Below, piece after piece: positions 18,815-27,791 of a stretch of 64,000 nucleotides of DNA. Source of the DNA: Synechococcus sp. RS9909 (GTDB taxonomy: Bacteria; Cyanobacteriota; Cyanobacteriia; PCC-6307; Cyanobiaceae). How positions within the stretch are numbered: the stretch's first letter is position 1; each line of letters begins with the position of its first letter. Location of the stretch: the NCBI RefSeq assembly GCF_014279595.1, contig NZ_CP047943.1:1426001-1490000 (forward strand). The letters run 5' to 3'. The notes beneath the pieces are model-generated. The model was given only the letters and a program-made list of their open reading frames with translations. It was not told the DNA's origin and searched no databases. The position numbers and the translations under genes were made by a program.

Positions 18815-19111
18815 ATGACTGTCACACCCACAGGCACAGCCACCGTGCTGGACCGCGCCACCAGCCGAAGCGATTACCCCCAGGCGCGGGTGATCGTGCT
18901 CGACGATGACGTCAATACCTTTCAACACGTGGTGGATTGCTTGTGCCGGATCATTCCAGGGATGGGATCCGAGCGCGCCTGGGACCTGGCCCACCGCATC
19001 GATTCTGAAGGAGCTGCCGATGTGTGGTCTGGTCCACTGGAGCAGGCCGAGCTTTACCACCAGCAGCTGAGCGCCGAGGGGCTGACAATGGCACCACTCG
19101 AGCGCTGCTGA
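18815..19111 (+). CDS. clpS: ATP-dependent Clp protease adaptor ClpS
   Basis: A 98-aa ClpS adaptor, which delivers N-degron substrates to ClpAP/ClpCP. The conserved core begins [18 protein letters not shown], where the DDxxxTF loop is part of the binding pocket. A His-containing helix ([14 protein letters not shown]) follows. The N-terminal 20 residues are a flexible Thr-rich tail. The ATG at 18815 was chosen; a TTG three codons upstream is possible. It is divergent from petN and 15 bp before the PucC-type gene. Confidence 0.92.
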   Translation: MTVTPTGTATVLDRATSRSDYPQARVIVLDDDVNTFQHVVDCLCRIIPGMGSERAWDLAHRIDSEGAADVWSGPLEQAELYHQQLSAEGLTMAPLERC

Positions 19112-19126
19112 GGAGCGGAGCCAGCC

Positions 19127-20539
19127 ATGACCGCAGCCACCACAGGGCCGGAGGCACTCAACCCCAGCCAACGCCTTGGCTGGATCGATCTGATGCGCCT
19201 GAGCCTGTTTCAGGCCTGTCTGGGCACTCTGGCGGTGGTTTTCACCGGCATGTTCAACCGGATCCTGATCACGGAACTGGCCTTTCCAGCCCTGCTCGCC
19301 GGCGGCGGCCTGGCCTTTGAACAACTGGTGTCACCTTCACGGGTTCTGTTCGGCCATCTCAGTGATTCCAGGCCCTGGTTCGGTGCCCACCGCACCCCTT
19401 ACATCCTTCTGGGGGCCGTCGGCATCTGCCTGCTGGCAGCGCTGAGCGTGCCGATGAGCTTCGCCGTGCGCGAAGCGATCACAAGCGGCTCCGTCGCCCT
19501 TGGCACCGCCGGGGTGCTGGCCTTCTGCGGCTTGTTCGCAGCCTACGGACTGTGCACCTCCCTGGCGAGCACCTCCTATCTGGCCCTGGTGATCGATCGC
19601 TCCAGCGAAGAGGAACGTCCCCGCTGCATCGGCATCATCTGGGCGATGCTCACGGTGGGGATCGTGGTGGGAGCCATCGTCATCAGCGTGGCGACCCGTT
19701 CCATGGATGGGATCGAGACACCCGAACTCCTCCAACCACTGCTGCAGAGCTTCATGCAGCGGGTGGCCCTGGCGGTCCTGCTGCTGACACTGCTGGCGAT
19801 CCTGGGCATGGAGCGCCGCCGCAGCAAAGCTGGGGAAACGGCGATGCAGGACCTTGTCACCCTGAACGATGCCTGGGCCGTGATCACGTCCAGCCGCCAG
19901 ATTCTGGTGTTCTTCGGGTTTCTGGTGCTGTACACCCTCGGACTCTTCCTCCAGGATCCGATCCTCGAAAGCTTCGCCGCCGAAGTGTTCGGCATGCCGA
20001 TCTCGAAAACGACGCTGCTCAATGCCTACTGGGGCTCGGGAACCCTGGTCGGTCTGCTGTTTGCCGGTCTGTGGTTCACCCCGAAGGTGGGGAAGTTGGC
20101 CACCGCCCGGATCGGTTGCTGGCTGGTGGTGCTGTCTCTGGCGCTGTTGCTGCTCACCGGCTGGTTGGAGGCGATGCGCTTCCTTCCAGCGGTGATGGTG
20201 CTGTTCGGGCTGGCGGCAGGTATCGGCACCAACAGCGCTCTCACCTTGATGCTCGATCTGACGCTGCCGGCCATGGCTGGCACCTTCGTGGGGATCTGGG
20301 GCCTTGCCCAGGCGCTCTCCCGCGCCCTGGGCAAGGTGGGCGGCGGTGGCCTTCTCGATCTGGGCCGGCGCCTGTTTCCGGATCAGGGGCCGTTCAGCGG
20401 CTTTGCCCTGGTGTTCGGTGTCGAGATCGTCGTGATGATCGCTGCTGCCCTGGTGCTCAATCACCTCAGCGTGCGGCAATTCCGCTCAGCAACGGCCCAG
20501 CGGCTGGAGACGGTGCTGCTGGCGGAGATCGAAGGCTGA
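19127..20539 (+). CDS. BCH/PucC family major facilitator
   Basis: A 470-aa transporter with about twelve hydrophobic segments of the PucC/LhaA (BCH) branch of the major facilitator superfamily. The family signature is seen in [18 protein letters not shown] and [16 protein letters not shown]. In phototrophic bacteria PucC is needed for light-harvesting complex assembly, probably through (bacterio)chlorophyll handling; cyanobacterial homologues are thought to serve chlorophyll or small antenna proteins. The stop codon lies in the loop of a perfect 16-bp inverted repeat shared with the convergent downstream gene. Confidence 0.9.
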   Translation: MTAATTGPEALNPSQRLGWIDLMRLSLFQACLGTLAVVFTGMFNRILITELAFPALLAGGGLAFEQLVSPSRVLFGHLSDSRPWFGAHRTPYILLGAVGICLLAALSVPMSFAVREAITSGSVALGTAGVLAFCGLFAAYGLCTSLASTSYLALVIDRSSEEERPRCIGIIWAMLTVGIVVGAIVISVATRSMDGIETPELLQPLLQSFMQRVALAVLLLTLLAILGMERRRSKAGETAMQDLVTLNDAWAVITSSRQILVFFGFLVLYTLGLFLQDPILESFAAEVFGMPISKTTLLNAYWGSGTLVGLLFAGLWFTPKVGKLATARIGCWLVVLSLALLLLTGWLEAMRFLPAVMVLFGLAAGIGTNSALTLMLDLTLPAMAGTFVGIWGLAQALSRALGKVGGGGLLDLGRRLFPDQGPFSGFALVFGVEIVVMIAAALVLNHLSVRQFRSATAQRLETVLLAEIEG

Positions 20540-20557
20540 AGGCCTTCGATCTCCGCC
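20521..20557. terminator. perfect 16-bp inverted repeat between convergent genes
   Basis: Arms 20521-20536 and 20542-20557 are perfectly complementary with a 5-base loop (20537-20541) that contains the stop codon of the PucC-type gene. The right arm ends one base before the stop of the minus-strand gene. There is no T tract on either side. It probably acts as a bidirectional terminator or mRNA-end stabiliser. Confidence 0.6.
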
Positions 20558-20785
20558 TCAGGCGGCAGGTTGGCGGCTGGATCGGGCGAGACGGAGCATC
20601 ACCGAAGTCCTCAGCCGATCGGTCTGGGCATCCATTACGTAGCGCAGGATTCGCCCGGGCGAAAAGGCCAGACCCCGCACCTCATGGCCGTGCACCTCAG
20701 CCGTGAGCACCCGAACCTCGACGCCGCAACGCTCCGCCAAGGGCCCGGAGACCTGGTGACGCAGGGCATCCACTGACTTGAGCAT
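20558..20785 (-). CDS. small conserved-looking protein, unknown function
   Basis: A 75-aa frame from the ATG at 20785 with GC-rich third codon positions like its neighbours. It contains a mixed alpha/beta pattern (PLAERCGVEVRVLTAEVHG, then GRILRYVMDAQTDRL) and no membrane segment. The frame is open further upstream to a possible TTG at 20845, which would add GSGYDKGRSPVGV but leave only 16 bp to the divergent DUF2103 gene. The perfect inverted repeat placed exactly at its stop supports it as a real convergent gene. I do not recognise the family. Confidence 0.55.
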   Translation of the reverse strand: MLKSVDALRHQVSGPLAERCGVEVRVLTAEVHGHEVRGLAFSPGRILRYVMDAQTDRLRTSVMLRLARSSRQPAA

Positions 20786-20861
20786 CACGCCGACAGGAGA
20801 CCTGCCTTTGTCGTAGCCAGAGCCGCTAATTTCGACCAGTCGCAACGCAAGGTGCCACCGC

Positions 20862-21140
20862 TTGGGCCGTCTGGTGATCACCCACAGCACCTATGTGGAG
20901 GGCCTGATCGACTGGCTCAAACTCCTGGCTGGCGATCCGAGGATTCAAACGATCACCCCGGCCGTGATCCGCCGGGTGCGCGGTCGCGCCCCCGGCCTGC
21001 TGCTCAGGGTGTCGGCACCGATCCGCGGTGGCCACAAACTGGTGGCGCGCCGGGGCAGCAGTGTCCAGGAGGTGTTTGTGGTCACCGATCTGAGTGCGGA
21101 GGAACTGAGCGATCGGATCGGGCGCTGCCGGCCCGCCTGA
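20862..21140 (+). CDS. DUF2103 family protein
   Basis: A 92-aa protein matching DUF2103, a predicted metal-binding family of cyanobacteria and archaea. Recognisable segments are GRLVITHSTYVEGL, TPAVIRRVRGRAPGLLLRVS and the end VQEVFVVTDLSAEEL. The start must be the TTG at 20862 if the conserved GRLVITHS is to be included; a GTG at 20874 would lose it. Function unknown. Confidence 0.83.
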   Translation: MGRLVITHSTYVEGLIDWLKLLAGDPRIQTITPAVIRRVRGRAPGLLLRVSAPIRGGHKLVARRGSSVQEVFVVTDLSAEELSDRIGRCRPA

Positions 21141-21164
21141 ACACCGGGCCTGGAGCGAAGGGGG

Positions 21165-21345
21165 TGAACCGCCGTGCCGTGCGAGCCCCAGTGATCGACC
21201 TGGATGAACCAGAAGGGGTAACAAAGTGGGGATTCGTTTCCGGCTGCTGGGCCGGTCTACGGCACCGTCACGACAGTCGCCCCAAGTCGACAGAGAGTCA
21301 GATCAGAGCACTAGAGAAAGGCTGTCACCAACACGGCAGTCCGCT
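21165..21345. ncRNA. possible structured RNA (6S-like) beside purK
   Basis: The 206-bp gap between DUF2103 and purK has no convincing reading frame but can fold on itself. TGCCGTG at 21175-21181 pairs with CACGGCA at 21332-21338, GTGA at 21191-21194 with TCAC at 21325-21328, GGGG at 21228-21231 with CCCC at 21280-21283, and CCGGC at 21240-21244 with GCCGG at 21251-21255. This gives one long, interrupted hairpin of about 180 bases, the size and shape of 6S RNA. I recall that the cyanobacterial 6S gene is often near purK. Strand and exact ends are not determined. Confidence 0.3.
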
Positions 21346-21346
21346 T

Positions 21347-22531
21347 TCAATCTAAGGGCAGAGGCCAGATCGCTCGGATCGCGCCCCGCAGTTCCCGCGC
21401 TTCGTGAAACCGCCCTTCACCATCCGTCTGCTCCAGAAGCACCGTGACATGCCCGAGCTTGCGGCCAGGGCTCTCCTCAGCCTTGCCATACCAATGCAGG
21501 TGAAAGCGCGGGTCGGCCTTCAGAGCCTGGAGTCGCTGCTCCAGAGGCGTCGCCTGATCGGCATCCAGGCCGAGCAGATTCACCATCAGCGCCCCCTGAC
21601 AGAGCAGGTCGGGATCAGGGACCGGCAGTCCGGCCGTGATGCAGAGCTGCTGGTCGAACTGGCTGCTGCTGCAGGCTTCAATCGAAAAATGACCGGAGTT
21701 GTGGGTGCGCGGTGCGATCTCGTTCACCAGCAGCCCCTGGGGGCCATAGAACAACTCCAGGGCCATCACCCCCACATAGTTGAGCTTGGTGAGCAGGGAT
21801 GCGGCCATGTTGTAGGCCGTGGCCTCCACCAACTGCTCCACCGGAGCTGGCGCCAACACCCAGTCGCACACCTGCTGGTTCTGGTGGGTCTCCACGAGGG
21901 GCAGGCTGCGAACCCTTCCCTTGCCGTCACGACTCACCACCAACGCCAGTTCCCGCTCATAGGCAACCCAGGATTCGAGCAGCCAGGCGCCGGGATCCAC
22001 GGTCCGGAGCAGCTGGGCCAGATCTTCGATCGACTGGAGAATGCGCGTGCCCTTGCCGTCGTAGCCCCCGCGGGCCGCCTTCGCCATCACGGGAAACACC
22101 CAGCCCTTCGGCAGAGAAGGTGCGCCGGGGTCGATCGACCGGAGTGGCACCCAGGCCGGACCGGGGATCGCCAGGTCATCGAGCAATTGACGCTGCTCCA
22201 GCTTGTCGATCAGAGGTTTCAGGCTCGCCAACGTGGGCCGGAAGCGCACACCCTGGCGCTCCAGCGGCATGAGCGCGTCGAGATCAATCCATTCATTCTC
22301 GAACGTCACGCCCAGGCAACCGGGCACCAGCTCCCGGCTGGCGACGGCATCGAGGGGGTTCGCCTCGACGAGCCGACTCGCCCACGCCGCCGCCGGATCC
22401 TCCCGGGAGCTGCACTGCACCGCCAGGGCCACACCGCGCTGGCGCGCCGCTTCAGCGAGCATCTGGGCCAGCTGCCCGCCCCCGATCACTCCGATGGTGT
22501 CGGTGGCCAGCTCCCTCGGGGTGGTGGTCAT
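21347..22531 (-). CDS. purK: 5-(carboxyamino)imidazole ribonucleotide synthase
   Basis: A 394-aa PurK, an ATP-grasp enzyme that carboxylates AIR with bicarbonate to N5-CAIR in purine synthesis. The N-terminal IGVIGGGQLAQMLAEAA begins the preATP-grasp fold; the ATP-grasp core includes FPVMAKAARGGYDGKGT, and the catalytic C-terminal part EIAPRTHNSGHFSIEAC binds Mg-ATP. The ATG at 22531 fits the family start; an upstream ATG at 22549 adds six residues. It stands next to the gap with possible structured RNA. Confidence 0.95.
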   Translation of the reverse strand: MTTTPRELATDTIGVIGGGQLAQMLAEAARQRGVALAVQCSSREDPAAAWASRLVEANPLDAVASRELVPGCLGVTFENEWIDLDALMPLERQGVRFRPTLASLKPLIDKLEQRQLLDDLAIPGPAWVPLRSIDPGAPSLPKGWVFPVMAKAARGGYDGKGTRILQSIEDLAQLLRTVDPGAWLLESWVAYERELALVVSRDGKGRVRSLPLVETHQNQQVCDWVLAPAPVEQLVEATAYNMAASLLTKLNYVGVMALELFYGPQGLLVNEIAPRTHNSGHFSIEACSSSQFDQQLCITAGLPVPDPDLLCQGALMVNLLGLDADQATPLEQRLQALKADPRFHLHWYGKAEESPGRKLGHVTVLLEQTDGEGRFHEARELRGAIRAIWPLPLD

Positions 22532-22610
22532 CGCTGGCGGGCCCGGCACTGCCCGAAGAATGCCATTCCACGCTGCATCGCGCTGCCTCAGGTCAGATCA
22601 GGGCCTCGCC

Positions 22611-23507
22611 TCAGATCAGGCCCCGGTCGCCGGCAAACACCAGGCGCACCAGCGTGAGCAGCATCACCAGCAGAAACAGAGCCAGACCGACGGTGCAGGC
22701 ATAGCTGATCTCCAACTCGGCGAAGGCCTGGTCGTAGACGTAGTACACCAGGGTGCGGGTGGCATCAGCCGGGCCGCCCTGGGTCATCAGGAACACCTCC
22801 TCGAACACTTTCGTTGCCGCAATGGCGGAGATCACCGACACCAAGGTGATGTACGAGCGCAGCAGGGGCAGGGTGATGTCGACATGCTGGCGCCACCCCT
22901 CGCTCCCATCCAGCTCAGCCGCCTCGTAGAGCTCGCCGGGAATGCCCTGGAGCCCCGCGAGAAAAATCACCATGTAGTAACCGAGGCCTTTCCAGAGGGT
23001 CACCAGCATCACCGAGGGCAAGGCCAGCAGAGGGTTGGTGAGAAAGCCGATCGGCTCGAAACCGGCGCCGATCAACACCGACAGCCAGCCATTGATCAAG
23101 CCGTTCTCGGCGTAGAGCCAACGGAAGGCGATCGCAGCCACCACGATCGACACCAGCACCGGGGTGTAGAAGGCCGCCCGCAGCCCATGCATGCCAGGCA
23201 GGCTTCGGTTGACCAACACCGCCAGGGCCAGGGAGCCAAGCACAATCGGCGGCACAATCCCAATCAGATAGAGCAGGGTGGTGGCCAACACCCGATAAAA
23301 CATCGGATCGAGGCTGAGCCGTCGCAGGTTGGCCAGGCCAACGAAGCGCAGCGGTTCACTCACATCCAAGCCGGTCTGGGTGAAGGTCATCACCAGGGCC
23401 ATCAGGGCTGGAATCAACACCGACAATCCGAGCAGGATCAAGGCCGGCGTCAGAAAGGCCCAGGCGGTGAGGGTCTGGCGGGATCGGGCGATGCGGGGCC
23501 GGAACAC
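22611..23507 (-). CDS. carbohydrate ABC transporter permease
   Basis: A 298-aa permease of the MalF/UgpA type with six hydrophobic segments. The EAA loop that docks on the ATPase reads EAAELDGSEGWRQHVDITLP. Such subunits form half of an importer for disaccharides, polyols or osmolytes such as glucosylglycerol. No second permease, binding protein or ATPase lies nearby, so the transporter is assembled from scattered genes. The start is uncertain: I chose the GTG at 23507. Longer frames overlap the divergent aroB start. Confidence 0.86.
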   Translation of the reverse strand: MFRPRIARSRQTLTAWAFLTPALILLGLSVLIPALMALVMTFTQTGLDVSEPLRFVGLANLRRLSLDPMFYRVLATTLLYLIGIVPPIVLGSLALAVLVNRSLPGMHGLRAAFYTPVLVSIVVAAIAFRWLYAENGLINGWLSVLIGAGFEPIGFLTNPLLALPSVMLVTLWKGLGYYMVIFLAGLQGIPGELYEAAELDGSEGWRQHVDITLPLLRSYITLVSVISAIAATKVFEEVFLMTQGGPADATRTLVYYVYDQAFAELEISYACTVGLALFLLVMLLTLVRLVFAGDRGLI

Positions 23508-23597
23508 GTCACGTGATCGAACGCTTGGCGGGAGCGTAGGCGGAGTCCAGCATCGGAACGGCAGAGTGGGGTGATGAACAGGTCTCATTCAGGACTG

Positions 23598-24689
23598 ATG
23601 CGCATCCCGGTGGCGCTTGAGCAGCAGCCCTACGAGGTGATGATCGAAGCGGGCGGCCTCGATCGTTTGGGGCAGCGTCTGAGCGATGCCGGGGTCCGCT
23701 CCGGTCGCAAGCTGCTGGTCGTGAGCAATCCCGACGTGGCCACGCCCTACGGCGAGCGCTGCCTCACCTCGCTGCGGCAGGCGGGCTTCGACGCCCACCT
23801 GGTGGTGCTTGAGGCGGGAGAAGATCGCAAGACCCTGGCCAGCATCAGCCTCATTCACGATGCGGCCTTCGCCCAGCGGCTGGAGCGCAGTTCCCTGATG
23901 GTGGCTCTGGGCGGCGGTGTGGTGGGCGACATGACCGGCTTTGCCGCTGCCACCTGGCTGCGGGGCATCGGGGTGGTGCAGGTGCCCACCACCCTGCTGG
24001 CGATGGTGGATGCCGCCATCGGCGGCAAAACAGGGGTGAACCACCCCGGCGGCAAGAACCTGATCGGCGCCTTCCACCAGCCCCAGCTGGTGCTGATCGA
24101 TCCCGACAGCCTCGCCACCCTGCCGGAGCGGGAATTCCGTGCCGGCATGGCAGAAGTGATCAAATACGGTGTGATCAGCGATGCGGAGTTGTTCAGGGAA
24201 CTGGAGGACGCCGGGGAGCGGCTCGCCTCGATGCGCACCCTGCCGGCCGAACTGCTGAAGCGCATCCTGGAGCGCTCCGCTGCCGCCAAGGCCCGCGTGG
24301 TGGCCGCTGATGAACGGGAAGGCGGGCTGCGGGCGATCCTCAACTATGGCCACACCCTCGGCCACGTGGTGGAAACGCTCTGTGGCTACGGCACCTACCT
24401 GCACGGGGAAGCCGTGGCGATCGGCATGGTCGCCGCCGGCGAATTGGCCCTGGAGCTCGGGCTGTGGAACGCTGAGGATCAAGCTCGCCAGCGGGCGGTG
24501 ATCGCCGCCGCCGGACTGCCCGGCCGCTGGCCGGAACTCGACAACGCAGCCGTGCTGGAGTGCCTGCAGGGCGATAAAAAAGTGCGCGACGGTTGCGTGC
24601 GCTTCGTGCTGCCCACCAGCTTTGGCAGCGTGGAGATCCGCAGCGACGTGAGCGGCGAGCAGGTGGTTGCCGCGCTGGCACGCTGTTAA
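23598..24689 (+). CDS. aroB: 3-dehydroquinate synthase
   Basis: A 363-aa DHQ synthase, converting DAHP to 3-dehydroquinate in the shikimate pathway. The NAD-binding part includes [21 protein letters not shown], and [19 protein letters not shown] carries catalytic residues. The Zn ligands are in EVIKYG (Glu), [12 protein letters not shown] (His) and [11 protein letters not shown] (His). The ATG at 23598 fits the family start; a GTG at 23571 would add nine residues and overlap the divergent permease further. Confidence 0.96.
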   Translation: MRIPVALEQQPYEVMIEAGGLDRLGQRLSDAGVRSGRKLLVVSNPDVATPYGERCLTSLRQAGFDAHLVVLEAGEDRKTLASISLIHDAAFAQRLERSSLMVALGGGVVGDMTGFAAATWLRGIGVVQVPTTLLAMVDAAIGGKTGVNHPGGKNLIGAFHQPQLVLIDPDSLATLPEREFRAGMAEVIKYGVISDAELFRELEDAGERLASMRTLPAELLKRILERSAAAKARVVAADEREGGLRAILNYGHTLGHVVETLCGYGTYLHGEAVAIGMVAAGELALELGLWNAEDQARQRAVIAAAGLPGRWPELDNAAVLECLQGDKKVRDGCVRFVLPTSFGSVEIRSDVSGEQVVAALARC

Positions 24690-24703
24690 CCCTTGCGCCA
24701 CAT

Positions 24704-25894
24704 TCAAGCCAGCGGCGGGTCCTGCAGAAACAACGGGGGCGATGCGGGGTTGCTGGTGCCAGCGCTGCTGCGGCGAAAGGCGATCCAGCGAAAATCACCG
24801 AGGCTGCGGGGATCCACCAGGCGCAGCAACGCTTCGCGGCGCGCCAGCAAGGCCTCGAGGCCCGCCCCGCTCTGGTGCTGGAGCCCATGCAGTCGCTGCG
24901 CCAGACCGAGCGCCAGCAAGGCTTCGCCCTGACGGCGCTGACCCAGGGGCTGCCAACCGGCGGCCAAAGCCGCCTGCTCCAAAGTCTCCAGACAGAGATG
25001 GGCCGTGAGATCCCAGCAACCCGGCTCTTGCAGTGGATCGGGGCTGGCCCGTTGCTGCCGGTAGGCCATCAGGGTGCCGCCGCTGCGCTGGGGGGCGTAA
25101 TAACGCCAGGCCTCAAGGGCGTAATCGATCACCAACAGCACACCGGAGTCCAGGGCTGCGGCTGCAGCCCTTAACCACGGACCCTGCTCGGGATGGAGCT
25201 CCGTGCACCAACCGGGGGCGTGCTGAGCACCAGGCGTCAGAAGCCCGAGGGGTTCAAGCTGGGCGAGCTGCTCAGGCCCCAGGGGCTCGCCGGGCTCAAG
25301 CCGCAGCGAGGGCTCGGCTCCCGGCACCTGCTGGAGGGCCACCTGCTGACGACGCCAGAGGGCGCCATCCCAGACGATCCGCTCCACCGCCAGGGCATCG
25401 AGCACCTCATGGGCCAGCACCACCCCCCGCACGGGCTTGGCCGCCAACTCCGCAACGCTCGGCCACCGGCAGGGAAGCGGGCAGTGGCGCAAGCGCGCGC
25501 GCTGCCGCTCGGCCATGCCGGCATTGGGTTCCAGCAGCAGCAACGTCGTGCGCGCTGCCAGCTCGGGCCAGCCAGCCGTTAGCTCCTGGGCCAGATCCCA
25601 AGCGCAATCGCCTTCACCGGGGCCGGCTTCCACCAGGGCCAGGGGCTGATCGATCGGTTGCTGCTGCAGCCACTGGGCGATCTGGGGCGCCAGGAGGGCA
25701 GCGAAATCCGGGCCCAGCGACGGGGAGGTGGCGAAATCGCCGCGGGGACCCACCTGCAGGCGGCCGCTGCCGTAGGCCCCATGCTCGGGGTGATGGAGCG
25801 CCAGTTCCATGAACTGCCGAAAGGGAATGGAGCCGCCCCCCGCTGCCAGTGCGGCAGCCATCCAGGCGGGGCAGGCAGCACCGGAAGCGTTCAT
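24704..25894 (-). CDS. MidA/NDUFAF7-family SAM-dependent methyltransferase
   Basis: A 396-aa class I methyltransferase of the DUF185 (MidA, NDUFAF7) family. The start GGGSIPFRQFMELALHHPEHGAYG and the SAM-binding ALVEAGPGEGDCAWDLAQ are diagnostic; GDFATSPSLGPDFA is another conserved block. Mitochondrial members dimethylate an arginine of complex I subunit NDUFS2, and cyanobacterial members may act on the related NDH-1 complex, though this is inference. It is convergent with aroB and divergent from psb32. Confidence 0.9.
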   Translation of the reverse strand: MNASGAACPAWMAAALAAGGGSIPFRQFMELALHHPEHGAYGSGRLQVGPRGDFATSPSLGPDFAALLAPQIAQWLQQQPIDQPLALVEAGPGEGDCAWDLAQELTAGWPELAARTTLLLLEPNAGMAERQRARLRHCPLPCRWPSVAELAAKPVRGVVLAHEVLDALAVERIVWDGALWRRQQVALQQVPGAEPSLRLEPGEPLGPEQLAQLEPLGLLTPGAQHAPGWCTELHPEQGPWLRAAAAALDSGVLLVIDYALEAWRYYAPQRSGGTLMAYRQQRASPDPLQEPGCWDLTAHLCLETLEQAALAAGWQPLGQRRQGEALLALGLAQRLHGLQHQSGAGLEALLARREALLRLVDPRSLGDFRWIAFRRSSAGTSNPASPPLFLQDPPLA

Positions 25895-25925
25895 TGGAGA
25901 GAATGCCGTTCACTGCATCAAGGCC

Positions 25926-26729
25926 ATGGGAGCACAACAGCGCTTACGCACGCTGGTGATCGGGATCGCGCTGACATGCCTGTTGATCGGTGGAGCACCT
26001 GCAGAAGCGAGTGACAACCCGGAATTCCTTCCCGACCATGCCACTCCTGTGATTGATCTGGCCCGAGCCTTCAGCGACCAGCAGCGGGCCGATCTGGAAA
26101 CCAGCCTCGATGACTTCGAGCAACGCAGCGGCTGGAAACTGCGGGTGCTCACGCAATACGAACGGACGCCCGGACTGGCGGTGAAATCCTTCTGGGGCCT
26201 GGATGCACGCAGCCTGCTGCTGGTGGCCGATCCCCGTGGCGGCAATCTGCTCAACTTCAACGTGGGGGATGCGTTCTTCGCCCTGATGCCGCGCACCTGG
26301 TGGGTGGAACTGCAAACCCGCTACGGCAATCAGTATTACGTGCGTGACAACGGCGAGGATGGCGCCATCCTGGCGGCGATCGGCGCCGTGGAACTGTGTC
26401 TCGATCGCGGTGGCTGTCAGGTGGTGCCCGGTCTGCCGGTGGAACAGTGGCTCTGGACGCTCACAACAGCCGTGCTCGGTGGTCTGATCGCCGGATTCGC
26501 CGCCTACCCGCGCAAGGAGGGTGACGTGATCTCCTGGTCTTGGTTGCTGCTGCTCTCTCCGCTCTGGTTGATGCTGTTCGGTGTGTTCGGCATCGCTCCG
26601 GTGATCACACGAACCCAGGAACTGTTACCGCTCCTGCGCAATGGCCTGGGGTTTCTTGGAGGGGGGGTCGCGGCCTATCTGATTGCCGGAGCCACTGTGG
26701 GCCGCAACCGTCAGAGTGGCGAGGCCTGA
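25926..26729 (+). CDS. psb32: Psb32-like TPM-domain thylakoid protein
   Basis: A 267-aa protein with an N-terminal signal peptide (to about residue 26, ending in PAEAS). A TPM domain (about residues 35-170) begins HATPVIDLARAFSDQQRADLE. Two C-terminal membrane helices follow (about residues 180-200 and 205-250). This matches cyanobacterial Psb32 and plant TLP18.3, which protect photosystem II from photodamage and speed its repair. The ATG at 25926 was chosen because it starts the signal peptide; longer frames overlap the divergent methyltransferase. Confidence 0.86.
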   Translation: MGAQQRLRTLVIGIALTCLLIGGAPAEASDNPEFLPDHATPVIDLARAFSDQQRADLETSLDDFEQRSGWKLRVLTQYERTPGLAVKSFWGLDARSLLLVADPRGGNLLNFNVGDAFFALMPRTWWVELQTRYGNQYYVRDNGEDGAILAAIGAVELCLDRGGCQVVPGLPVEQWLWTLTTAVLGGLIAGFAAYPRKEGDVISWSWLLLLSPLWLMLFGVFGIAPVITRTQELLPLLRNGLGFLGGGVAAYLIAGATVGRNRQSGEA

Positions 26730-26768
26730 GGGTTCAAGCTCCCGCTCAGGTTCCGTCAACGCCTCAGA

Positions 26769-27518
26769 TCAGAAGCCGCAGAGCACGGTGGGGCCGGTGC
26801 AGACCGGTCGGCTCACGTCTTGTTCTTGTTCGGCTGGCTCACGGCTGCTCAGCAGCTCACGACGCCGGTCGCGAATCTGGCGGAGCTGGGCAAGGCTGAC
26901 GTTGTAGAAGCCACGCAACTGGGTGAAGCGCTTCACAGGCTGTCCATAGAAGCTGACACCGCGCAGGGTGGGGAAGGAGGCCCATTCAGGGGCCAGGAGG
27001 GCAGCCAATTTCGGACTCATCACCCCGGTGTCGGTAAGGCCCATCGCTTTTCGGCGTTGCACCAGGAACAGGGCACCTTGATCCTGAGCTTCAGGACCGA
27101 ATCCCTGAACGCCAATGCTGCGCTTGACCAGATCCCAGGTGAACGGCATGAACTGGTAGGCCCCGGCGGCAGCGCTGGCATAGCGGGAGGATCGGATCAC
27201 CCGATTGGGATGGCGATCAAGCGAAGCCATCAGACCGCCACCGAACATGACGCGATACCCGAGGTCGCGCCCACCTTTCCAGGTGCCCTCAGCAAAACGG
27301 ATTGTGTTGAGGAGGGCGCGGCGCTCAGGCGTGATGATGTAAGGAAGGGCTGAGGCCTTGGGCTCCTCCGGCAGGGTGACCGAGAGGGATCGAGCCGACG
27401 ACTCGACGGAAGGGAAGGGAACGGCAGCAGCCTGAGCCATGGGCTGCAATAAACCAACTGGCAAACCTGCGACGGCCGCTGCAAGAACACGACAGACGGA
27501 CGGGGCGAGGGAGACCAT
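26769..27518 (-). CDS. secreted lysozyme-like glycoside hydrolase (GH24/GH104 type)
   Basis: A 249-aa protein with a signal peptide (about residues 1-31). A muramidase-like domain follows: LLNTIRFAEGTWKGG (candidate catalytic E77), YRVMFGGG, and SAAAGAYQFMPFTWDLV, the order typical of lambda-endolysin-type glycosidases. It would cleave peptidoglycan in the periplasm. No phage genes surround it, so it looks like a resident cell-wall enzyme. The C-terminal 60 residues are not part of the known domain and end in two Cys. The ATG at 27518 begins the signal peptide. Confidence 0.83.
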   Translation of the reverse strand: MVSLAPSVCRVLAAAVAGLPVGLLQPMAQAAAVPFPSVESSARSLSVTLPEEPKASALPYIITPERRALLNTIRFAEGTWKGGRDLGYRVMFGGGLMASLDRHPNRVIRSSRYASAAAGAYQFMPFTWDLVKRSIGVQGFGPEAQDQGALFLVQRRKAMGLTDTGVMSPKLAALLAPEWASFPTLRGVSFYGQPVKRFTQLRGFYNVSLAQLRQIRDRRRELLSSREPAEQEQDVSRPVCTGPTVLCGF

Positions 27519-27791
27519 AAAAGCGTTCTGTAGAGGACTCTGCGGAAGCAGAACAATCGAACCAGAAGCGGATGGATCGATCGATGAACGTTGCCATTGA
27601 TACGAAATCAATGACGAACAATTCAGGACTGAAAACTCAGTCAGCGGAACTCTGTCGAACGCACCCTCGCGCCCCAAGCATCAACGTGCCAGTCACACTT
27701 CCGTCCATGGAATGCCCCTTGGCCATGAATCTCTCCAGAACCAGTGAAAAACCTCCTCACGATTGAGCCCCAATCTGAAAACGGAAAAGGA
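27519..27791. other. intergenic region, likely promoter of the lysozyme-like gene
   Basis: This 273-bp gap is lower in GC than its surroundings and holds only short, uneven reading frames (the longest is 64 codons on the plus strand, with no protein-like pattern). It lies upstream of the minus-strand hydrolase gene and downstream of the glycosyltransferase gene. I see no tRNA and no clear terminator. Confidence 0.5.

Noticed and set aside
22203-23516. A 437-codon plus-strand frame
   Set aside because: Covers parts of purK and the permease in antisense and is dominated by Gln, His and Gly; no conserved motif.
26769-27518. Prophage endolysin
   Set aside because: The hydrolase resembles phage lysozymes but has a signal peptide and no holin, tail or integrase genes around it.
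27572-27766. A 64-codon plus-strand frame in the lower-GC gap
   Set aside because: No protein-like pattern, no good start context, and codon use unlike its neighbours.
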